NCBI GenBank assembly: GCA_006384855.1
Contig: VCJN01002536.1
Location: forward strand, 1-64,000
Source of the DNA: Tetraselmis striata
Taxonomy: Eukaryota; Chlorophyta; Chlorodendrophyceae; Chlorodendrales; Chlorodendraceae
Reading direction: 5' to 3'
Length of the DNA: 64,000 nucleotides
The notes beneath the pieces are model-generated. The model searched no databases, had not been told where the DNA came from, and saw only the letters and a program-made list of their open reading frames with translations. The translations under genes and the position numbers were made by a program. Shown here one piece after another: positions 56,266 through 64,000 of this stretch (the stretch's first letter is position 1; every line of letters begins with the position of its first letter).

Positions 56266-56489
56266 TAAGGCCTGTTGTCTGGTAGTTCTATAGACTTGAG
56301 CGCAGGAAAGCTGCGTGCGACCTGTCTGAGCGCACTTGTAGCCATTGCGTGCGGGTTGTCGCACTCTCTGTCATAATATGGCTCGTCCTCATCCTCTGGC
56401 TCATGGTAATCCAGGCACCCTAATGTTCCTAATGTTGCAGAGCTCCTAATGTTGCAGCTGTGTGGGAAGATGCGGAGCTGCGGTGTGGC

Positions 56490-57710
56490 ATGTCAGCAAA
56501 GCGTCACGTAGGTTTGGTGCACAGACGAGCTCGAGGAGCCCCAGTGTACACACCGCAACTTGGTAGCAGTACTGTTAGTCGACGTTGTCAAGAATTTTCC
56601 CACCCATATGACACAAAGCGAGAGGCGCTTCAGCTGGGTCAGGTTCCGTATGCCGTCAGTTGCCAGGCGCCACGTGCGGAATCCGCTCACATCTAGATCC
56701 AGCTCAGTCAGAGCAGCCAGCGCAGTCAGGGGCTGCAGAGCCTCCCGGTTGGACAGCCTCCTGGTCACACAGGCCAGCGAACGCAGGGGCCCTGCAAGCT
56801 GCCCAACATACGCGACATCGGGTGGTCAGCCTGCCACCATTTTTTACAGGTGCTCTTCGATGTGTCGGTGTTTGTGCGGCCCAGCAGTAGGATGTCTTGT
56901 GGGTCTGGCTTGCCAGGCATGATTTCAAGCTGCAAGACGAAGCGGGTGAGATATTTCGCTGATATGAGGCCGATGCTTTTATCGAAGGTACAGTTGTGCA
57001 TGGACAGCTCAGTGAGTGTAGCCTCGGTAAGAAGGAGGTGTTGAAGATGACTTCAGGTCGCCGCTGTAGTGCACCCCGCCCAGCCGTAAGCGAGTCGGCA
57101 CTTAGGGAGGGTGTGTAGCTCAAGTCACATGCCTCAGGTAGTCGGCCACTTGCGCGTCAGAGGGCACAAACCTCCACCCAAAGGAACTGCCTGCGGTGTC
57201 AAAACAAGCTGCACGCGGGTGACGCAGGTCAAGCAAGCAAGGGCTTGTGGAAGAGGAGGCTCACAAGAGTCGCCCTCATCAATACATACTTCACTCCCAG
57301 CCCGAAGGCCTTCAGCTGCGCAATCACCGGTCGAAGGGCGTCCAGCTGGCGAGGTCAAGTCTCAAGTTTGCATTCTAGCTGCAAGGAGTCGAGCTGTGGC
57401 AGCCGGCATATACCTCTCGTTGCAGCCGATTGATCTTTCTCCTGCCTGCCGTCGCGGTGCTGTTATCGCACGGTGGCAGCTCTTTACTGTAGAGATCGTT
57501 CAGTCCGAGCTCGCGCAGCAATTACCACTGGCTCAGAAATTCCTCCATTAGGCTGCCTCCCATATAGACAACATGACGACCATACTGCCGGCTCGGCGTG
57601 ATGTCGACGTCCATGTAGCGCAGGGTCAGTAGCCGCTGCACGCTGTCCATCACGCCGGCCACCCACTCTCACCACACCAGTCCCACCGCCGCCAGCGAGT
57701 CGTCGCTGTC
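56490..57710 (-). pseudogene. Leucine-rich-repeat (F-box/LRR-type) gene, probably decayed
   Basis: Minus-strand pieces: MDSDDSLAAVGLVW then an in-frame TGA and VAGVMDSVQRLLTLRYMDVD (57715-57550); LDALRPVIAQLKAFGLGVKY and LMRATLVSLLFHK (57340-57240); LTELSMHNCTFDKSIGLISA followed by KYLTRFVLQLEIMPGKPDPQ (57020-56870); and VGQLAGPLRSLACVTRRLSN, then LQPLTALAALTELDLDVSGF and LTQLKRLSL (56810-56590). The LxxLTxLxLxxC spacing is that of cytosolic algal LRR proteins. Some gaps may be introns, but the early TGA and a stop at 57550 suggest a pseudogene. Confidence 0.45.
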
Positions 57711-57715
57711 CATGG

Positions 57716-58560
57716 TATTGCCGAATGCCTGTGTTTGTGTCTACACAAGTGGCCGGTCGATGCCTTATTCGCTACATCGACGTGCAATCCTTCTATACCG
57801 TTAAGTCGCCCCCCCAAAATCCCACCGAACGCTCACATAGATTCGACCGGCAGCAAGCGCGGAATCCAGCGAAACGACGATAGCGCGCCGTCGCGCGCCA
57901 GTGCTTATGTCGCCAGCCATCAGCAAAATACCCTTTGCCTTTGGTCTCTCTCGTGCGGAATTTGAAGGACTTTACAATGATCTACATACTAACGGTAGCA
58001 AAGGTATTTGTTTCTTGGCTCCCTGGCCTCCTGCTCGACCTTGGTTTCAGGCTTGTATCTCTCTTTTGCAGGCAACATTTCTTTTAATTCAGACAAGGAT
58101 TGCATCTGCGCAACACATGACAGCAGCCCGTAGTAACGGTAGTTGTTTCGACATTAAAATCTTAAATACTGGCTGGTGTCCTGCCTCGCCACGACATTAA
58201 TAATATTATCAGTGCGTGTCACGTCACATAAAGGTGGATTACACGTGATATTGTTGTACGCCTGAGGCTATATATTTTACTACTGTGAAACATTACTTGC
58301 ATAGGAGGAAAGTGATACACATGCATCAGCGCACACTGAGCGTATCAGAGTATGGCGCTTCATGATACAGCGCTGGTAGGTTCCTGCCACAAGAATTGCT
58401 GAATGCAAGAAGGCTTGTCCATTAATTAGATGTTCTGATCAAACATCAACGAGAACCATGGACAATGTTCCAAGTAGTTTATTAGACGCACAATGTTGTG
58501 TCATCATCTGTGAATCAGGAGAATGTGAAAGCGTGAAATGTTGTTGACTGTATGCGAACA
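57716..58560. other. Mostly gene-free, with a retroelement scrap
   Basis: At about 57950-58060 (+) the frame reads FGLSRAEFEGLYNDLHTNGS and FLAPWPPARPWFQACISLL. The PWPP-RPWFQ stretch resembles the methyltransferase end of DIRS-type Pol (compare IVIVPYWPDKAWYQLL at 13455-13500). The evidence is weak. Nothing else is recognised. Confidence 0.35.
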
Positions 58561-59392
58561 TTCATGGTTTATATACTGATGACCGGTGTATATTTATTTG
58601 CAGCAGCAAAAATAAGGGTGCGTATGTAGTTAGAGGAGTTGGGACTAGGGCCCCTCCAACACATGAGGGCAGTATGCTGTCCAATGCATCACTGCGCAGG
58701 TCATCCCGGCAAGTGGCGCTGCCGCTGCGATCCCCCCCCCCCCCCCCCCCCTCCACCCCTGGGCTGCCCTCTTCTTCCCTCCCCTCAGCCCTCTTCTCCT
58801 ACTTCGACAGTATGGCAGGCTACTTCTACCAGATGTGCCATGCTTCCGCAGAGGAATGGGAATATGTGGTCATGTGTGGAGGCTTTGTCACATGTCGCAG
58901 GCACACAATTGAAAGAATTAAAGAACTACAATCCATAATGAAATATAACTTGCTCTCTTTAATAAGGTGCCGCCTGTTGGATTTGGGACTCTCATGGATT
59001 ACTGCGCCAAGCTGTATTGCAACTGGATGACCTGCCAGTCCCTGCGATGACACTGGTTGTGGGATTGCTATTATGACCACATCGGTGCGGAGGAGGGGAG
59101 GCTGCTATGCTTCGCGGGGCCGATGGTAGGTACAGCGTATCGGGCCGCAGCCAGTGGGCCCTCCCTGCGCATGAGTCGTCTTGCAGTGCAGCAGATCGAC
59201 AAGGTCACATGCGTTTCGGGATGGAGCGCAGGTGATTGTGTATGGCGCTTGTTGGCCATGGTGTGTAACGGAGCGCCGCCATACTCACCGCCGCGCTGGT
59301 CACTACCGGATTGACAGTGCATCTTGTACTCGAGGCCGTACAGGCTAAGCTCCGGCGCAGCCAAACGGGTGTGAGACCATGGAGGCACTTTA
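58561..59392. other. Gene-free stretch with poly(C)
   Basis: A poly(C) run of about 19 lies at 58733-58751. A plus-strand frame after it (SYFDSMAGYFYQMCHASAEE) looks protein-like but has no known motif or splice context. Confidence 0.4.
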
Positions 59393-59580
59393 GCCTCCTG
59401 ATGCGTCCCGTCTGGACAGCGTCCGCTCGATACTGCCACAGAGCAGGCGCACGCTGGGAATAAGACCGATGTGCACAGACGTTGCGAGGCATTCCGTCTC
59501 CATAGCTGCAAGCAGCGGGGCACAGCGGTGGCAGGGGGCGCATTAAAAGCCGGGAGTCTCAGGGAGGGGGCGTACCAGCC
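59393..59580. repeat. Dispersed repeat, copy 2
   Basis: Counterpart of 54294-54490. It ends close to where recognisable exons of the minus-strand glycosyltransferase-like gene run out. Confidence 0.5.
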
Positions 59581-60584
59581 GGCAAACTGCTTCCGGCCAC
59601 TCCGCACCGCTTCCGGGAGGCTGACCTCCAGGTTTATCGAAGCAAGTTCGACAAAATTTACGTGTGCCTGCCGCGGTCCATCGGGCGCCGCCTCAGTGGG
59701 GCGAGCCGGATGAGTAGGCATCCGCCAACAAGCAACGGCTAATAAGCGCACAGCTTGGGAAAGTGAACTATTCAGCCGGCCCAAAGACGCACAGGGAGAC
59801 TCGGCTCGGGCAGCAGTAACTCAACACGTTGTCATATACTTTCAGTTTGAATCTGGGAGTGGTCATCGGGATGATGATGGTTGCATGGGGGCCGGGGGCT
59901 GACCTGCACCGGCTGGCTCGCAAAGTGGCGATCCACCACACCCAGGATCTCGTGGATATGCGCATCGTCGGTGATGACATGAAAGCGTCCAGACTGACCG
60001 GAGGCGTGAACCTTTTTCATCATGCCACGCAGAACGCCCACCAGCTGCCGGTTGCTGCCGGTGGCGGTGCAGATGAAGTAGTGGTTTATCACTTGAGAGT
60101 GCTGTCCCCCAGTGAGCTTGCCGCTGCCCCCACGCCCAGCCCCCGCATGCACCGCCTTCTGAACCTCCTGGCTCGTCTGCTCATCCAGAATCTGATCCTC
60201 TGCCAGGTCGTCGTACGTCTGGGTGCTGGGCGGTGGCGGCTGACTGCGCGGCGTGCGGAGCAGCTTGTTTCGTCGGCGGGGGCTGCCCCGCGCGCTGTGG
60301 GGCAACGGCGGCGCGACGGCAAACACCGTGAGGCCCGTCGCCGACTCCTCGCCCTCTCCAACGCCCAGGACGTCTTCCTTAACCCGGGCCTGTTGTAGAC
60401 GGTGCAGCGACACCAGCGAGTATACCATCCCCAACACGCAGGTCGCCCAAAGGCAGTAGCGCGGCGATGCAGCTGACCGGCCGCCGGCCGCCGCCTTGCG
60501 GGCGAGATGGTGTCCGATGCCGACGACGGCATCAGGCCGCCGTCGCGGCTGTGAGGGGGCGCTACTGGACCGAAGCAGTGTCAT
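59576..60584 (-). CDS. Probable GT8-like type II membrane glycosyltransferase, 5' part
   Basis: Exon 1 (60584-59904) encodes 227 residues. A basic N terminus leads to one membrane segment, YCLWATCVLGMVYSLVSLH (about 43-61), then a Pro/Arg-rich stem and the start of a catalytic domain: NHYFICTATGSNRQLVGVL and FHVITDDAHIHEILGVVDRH. The FHVITD box and layout recall GT8 enzymes, which act in the Golgi on cell-wall polymers or glycoproteins. A CAG|GTCAGC donor is followed on the minus strand by a matching phase-0 exon, 59667-59576 (AHVNFVELASINLEVSLPEA). No later exon with the DxD motif was found. The gene is therefore truncated by repeats, or its remaining exons were missed. It is divergent from cytochrome b561. 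Confidence 0.5.
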
Positions 60585-61021
60585 GGCGCCTGGAAGACGG
60601 GCCAGACGAACGGGCCCTCACGCCTGCTACCGCCGGAGGCTCCTGCCCCGCATGCCAGCCGTCCAGCCCCGCCTCTGTGTGTCGACACCCCGCGAAGCGA
60701 CGCCTACTGGCATGTGGTACGGGCAGTGTACAAGCTTCCGACAGCGTCCCACACCCGCAACCGCAGACTGCCTTGATGTATGCCACTGTACTTGGGTGTG
60801 CAGGGGTCACGTATTTCCACGTCGTGTGTCTTTAGGCTGTGCTGCTGGCGTCAAGCGACCGAGCGGAGGGTCGGATGTAGCGGACGCCGATGGCAAAGCC
60901 GGTGCCGGTGGCAGGGATTGTTACCCGTGTCCTTTCTTCAGGCAGCTTCAGGATGGCTTTTCGGGATGACGGGGACTAGACAACCTTTCATAGTTGCTGT
61001 TGGTTCTGTTGTAGTGCGCTT

Positions 61022-61109
61022 TTGTGAAAGCCCTGATGTAATATACGGGGACAAGACTGCTTGCTGATAAGGATTTGGCATTCTTATTTATTACATCAGG
61101 GCTTTCACA
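61022..61109. repeat. 20-bp perfect inverted repeat
   Basis: TGTGAAAGCCCTGATGTAAT (61022-61041) and its reverse complement (61090-61109), about 48 bases apart. Could be a tiny foldback element or an RNA hairpin. Confidence 0.8.
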
Positions 61110-61507
61110 AATTTGGCATTCTTTAGTGTGCTTCTTTGGTGTGCATTCTTTGTTAGCGCTAATTAGGATTTCCTATGGTATTCCTGTGCTCATTAAGGAT
61201 CTGGTGAATTTGAGTTGCGTAGCAAGCAGTACAAAATGGTCGCTAGCGCTAATTAAATGCTACAGTACGACAAATTATTCAACTACCTGGTTGGGGATAA
61301 CATAATCGTTAAGGATTTTATCTTGCGATGGGCGCGATCTTCGGTCTCTATTATTTCAACCCAAATTTCAGATAGACGGGTCGTACATTGCCTTCATTTA
61401 TATTGAGCACATCTCCAACCGTTTATAATTGCAGACATCTGGTGACTTCATAGACGGGATACGCGCGAGTCATAATCCTTACCCTGTAGCGACAATGGTT
61501 TTTTTTT

Positions 61508-61566
61508 CGCCCCCGGGACAGGACTGGCACCAGTGAAACCCTTGCAGCGTCTCTACGACGGCCGTT
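61508..61566. repeat. 58-bp dispersed repeat, near-identical copy
   Basis: Near-identical to 6735-6792, 55 kb away. Confidence 0.85.
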
Positions 61567-61931
61567 TAGGCAGCAATCCAGTTACGGAAAGCCCTGGGCA
61601 TTAGCGACAATGGTATGGAGATAACAAGTACGGCTAGCAGTCGCTGTGATATGAGACAACTATGTTGTCGCGGACGATATTTTGAGATGGTAGGTCGCTA
61701 ATCGAGGATCGACAGCACATCATCGGATATATATTGATCTTTTTGGTGACAGGCAGAGCGTATCATCGGATATATCATCGTCTGCTGCTCGTCGCGCGCC
61801 ACGCGATATCATAGGGCGAGTGCGTCGTCGTCGTGGCGGGCGCAAAGTTTGCCGAGAGGTCTGAATTCTTGATACGCGGGGGTGCACACCCGCAGCACAC
61901 AAACACTTTGCCAACACACTTTCCTTCCTTG

Positions 61932-62409
61932 ATGAGCAGCACCACTCCCTTAATTCAGACCAGCGTCAGCGACACCGCTGCCGCCATGGCGACTGGCTCC
62001 CTGGGGTCGCCGGCGCCGGGGTGGGTGCGCTGGGCGGCGCGCGCTTCCGCGCTCACGCTGGTGGCAGTGATGGCGGGCTGGGTGTTTCAGCACCTGGGCG
62101 GGCTGGCGCTGGCGCCGCGGGAGACGGCGCCCGGCGTGAACGACACCGGCGTAATCTTCAACTGGCACCCGCTGCTGATGGCTGTCGCGTTCCCGCTCCT
62201 CATGAGTGAGGCCGTGGTAGCGTACCGCGCGCCTCTCGTGGGCGGCGACAGCCAGGCCCGGTGCGAGCCCCGAATGTATTTCTCCGCAATCGGCGCCGCA
62301 GGGCACAACATTCTCAAACGCCAAGAAGCCAGCAGCGATGCGACCATAGTGCATTTTACTTACCACCCGCGAGCAGTTTAATCTGTCGCATGCGCCCCCC
62401 TTCCCCCCC

Positions 62410-62502
<93 letters not shown>

Positions 62503-63481
62503 TGCGCCCAAGAGGTTGGCAATGGGTCCCATAACCTCGCCTGCAAGTGTGGCGGCACCATGCAGTATTGCCACTCCCGTGCTACTGCGGAATACTAATA
62601 GTTTTGGAAGTGGTAAAATATTACAAAATCCCCACTGGGATGTTGCTGTGACACATCCACATTGTAGACATGATGTGGCGGACGCTGCTGTGCAGGCCGC
62701 GCAAGAAGATGCTACACGGCGTGCTGCACGCCACCGCCGCCTCCTGCATCGTCCTCTCCGCCGTCGCCGCCTTCAAGTCGCACTCCCTCAAGCTGCCGCA
62801 ACCCATCCCGGACCTCTACAGCGCGCACTCCTGGATGGGCCTCGCCACGCTGGCGCTGCTCGGCACGCAGGTCTCCCTTCGGGCGAATAGAAACATACCC
62901 TTTTTTGACATCACCCCTTCCTGCATGATTCCCGAGCCATGCCGTGTTTGAATTGTGCAGCACCATCCTCACTGCCCCCCCCCTTTACCCTCCAATATGG
63001 TGTTTATTGTCACAGATGCTGCTGGCGGGATGGGCTTATGTCTTCCCGGGCTGGACTAGCGCGTCAAAGCGCAGCTATGGGCCAGGCCACATCTTTGGCG
63101 GCCTCGCCGTGTACATTCTGGGACTTGCGACCATGGCGGTGCCCCCCCCCCCCCCCCCCCCCCCCCTTTGGCCCACCATGCCCTCCCGGACACATGCCTA
63201 TGTCCATGTCACACGCAGGCAATCCTGGCTCGCATCCAGGCTGACCACTACTGCCCCGGTTGTAGACCGGGCTGCAGGAGAAGGCAACCTTCCTGCAGAC
63301 GCTGGGCAAGAAGGAAGTGCGCGACCCTGCGCTGGTGATGCCTGCTGTCATGGTGTTGCTACTTGCGGCCACGGGTGGGCTGTACTTGTATCATCACGCC
63401 CCGCCGCGCCGCGGAGATGGTTCCAGCCTAGCGGGTGAAGATGGCAACGCGACGCCAGGCGCGCCAGACCGCAGCGTCTAA
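61932..63481 (+). CDS. Cytochrome b561 (ascorbate-type transmembrane electron carrier), four exons
   Basis: Exons 61932-62260, 62696-62870, 63016-63138 and 63266-63481 join in frame to 280 residues with GT-AG borders. Six hydrophobic segments are visible: ASALTLVAVMAGWVF, LLMAVAFPLLMSEAVVAY, VLHATAASCIVLSAVAAF, WMGLATLALLGTQ..AGW, HIFGGLAVYILGLA and VMPAVMVLLLAATGGLYLY. The heme ligands are present: His in NWHPLLM, KKMLHGVLH, SAHSWMG and GPGH. Family proteins pass electrons from cytosolic ascorbate across the vacuolar, plasma or other membranes to monodehydroascorbate or ferric chelates. Length is slightly above the usual 220-250 because of N- and C-terminal tails. The ATG at 61932 was chosen. 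Another ATG at 61986 would also give a complete core. Intron 1 carries a long CA microsatellite, and intron 3 starts with poly(C). Confidence 0.95.
62410..62501 (+). repeat. (CA)n microsatellite in cytochrome b561 intron 1
   Basis: About 46 uninterrupted CA units. All frames across it are artefacts. Confidence 0.98.
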
Positions 63482-63888
63482 GGCCCCGTGTGGGAGTGCA
63501 TGACCCAGGGTTAATAGCCCCCGGGTGATTAGTGTAATATATCGCCATGAAGAGAATTGCGTGGCGCTATGAGCTGACACCCGGTACAAACTGAGCGCGC
63601 CAGCATGGGCATTGTGCTCCCTCTTCGAGATTACATGAAAGAGAGCAGGGGCTAACGAAAGCCTCGCTGCAATTCTTTTGAGCAAACAACCCCAGCAATA
63701 GCATATCGGAGGCATATAGCAGCAGGCAACCCCCCCCCCCCCCCCCCCTTCTGAAATCTAGTGTGTACCTTATGTTGCCAAGCTGACTTCCCCAAGCTCT
63801 CACCGGCGAATGTGGGCCAATTTGGGTATTTCCGCCGGGGCGAGGCGATCTTACTGTTACAAAAAGTCTCACTTCCAGAGTTATCTCC
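63482..63888. other. Spacer between convergent genes
   Basis: 3' regions of cytochrome b561 (+) and the ankyrin-like gene (-). Poly(C) run at 63730-63748. No gene. Confidence 0.5.
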
Positions 63889-64000
63889 CTACTCCGCGGC
63901 GTTGTATTTCCGCAACACAGCGACGACGTCCGCCGCGCGCGACTCCTGCGCAATGCTCATCGGCGTCTCCCCGCCCGCGGTGCTTGCATTGGGGTCCGCG
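63889..64000 (-). CDS. Ankyrin-repeat protein, C-terminal end (cut by window edge)
   Basis: The minus-strand frame from the window end reads ADPNASTAGGETPMSIAQES, then VVAVLRKYNAAE and stop. ADPNA...GETPMSIA...VVAVL is the ankyrin-repeat consensus (GADPNA...G.TPL..A......VV.LL), and this is the last repeat. The rest of the gene lies beyond the window, so partner domains and function are unknown. Confidence 0.75.
   Translation of the reverse strand, partial: ADPNASTAGGETPMSIAQESRAADVVAVLRKYNAAE

Larger units (their letters stand above)
60585..61931. other. Intergenic region between divergent genes
   Basis: It lies between the glycosyltransferase-like gene (-) and cytochrome b561 (+). It contains an inverted repeat (61022-61109), a 58-bp dispersed repeat (61508-61566), repeated CATCGGATATAT near 61723 and 61761, and no gene. 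Confidence 0.5.

Noticed and set aside
62261..62890. Frames through the CA microsatellite (both strands)
   Set aside because: Any CA repeat is open in all frames (HT/TH or VC/CV); not coding.

Overview
This window looks like nuclear DNA of a green alga (Chlorophyta). Genes are GC-rich and split by short introns with GT-AG (once GC-AG) borders. One gene is a plastid-targeted copy of the bacterial-type cell-wall enzyme MurD. The repeats include DIRS/PAT-like tyrosine-recombinase retrotransposons with split direct repeats, the class known in volvocine algae as TOC elements. The exact lineage cannot be read from the sequence. MurD points to a lineage that has kept plastid peptidoglycan genes.

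Layout. Left flank (0-6 kb): a p34/AAGAB-like adaptin-binding protein (+) converges on an intronless CaMK-type protein kinase (-). Repeat island (about 6.3-47.7 kb): (i) an RT element with a putative PD-(D/E)xK nuclease (6.4-10.2 kb, -), and a deleted copy of it (22.9-24.5 kb, +); (ii) a terminal-inverted-repeat element at 10.37-19.67 kb that carries two different PAT-like retrotransposons, the second sitting in the tail of a SINE, beside an uninterrupted sister copy at 19.74-20.86 kb; (iii) a hAT remnant (20.92-22.12 kb); (iv) a pogo-like transposase fragment (25.7-26.1 kb); (v) a deleted Ty3/gypsy element with both LTRs and a 4-bp target duplication (26.74-28.28 kb); (vi) an unidentified convergent gene pair (31.4-34.9 kb), perhaps a transposon; (vii) a second RT element (38-47.7 kb), split by a 5-kb TIR element full of tandem repeats.

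Right flank (47.9-64 kb): MurD (seven exons, 544 residues, with one 3.4-kb intron holding a 113-bp tandem array), SINEs, a decayed LRR-type gene (-), the 5' part of a probable GT8-like glycosyltransferase (-), an intact four-exon cytochrome b561 gene (+) and, at the edge, the last exon of an ankyrin-repeat protein (-).

The host genes do not form an operon or an obvious pathway. MurD is the biologically striking one. The most unusual repeat signal is a 16-nt hairpin that contains the stop codon of the RT/nuclease element and recurs about ten times between 6.9 and 24.4 kb, including inside the TIR elements, which suggests shared mobilisation.
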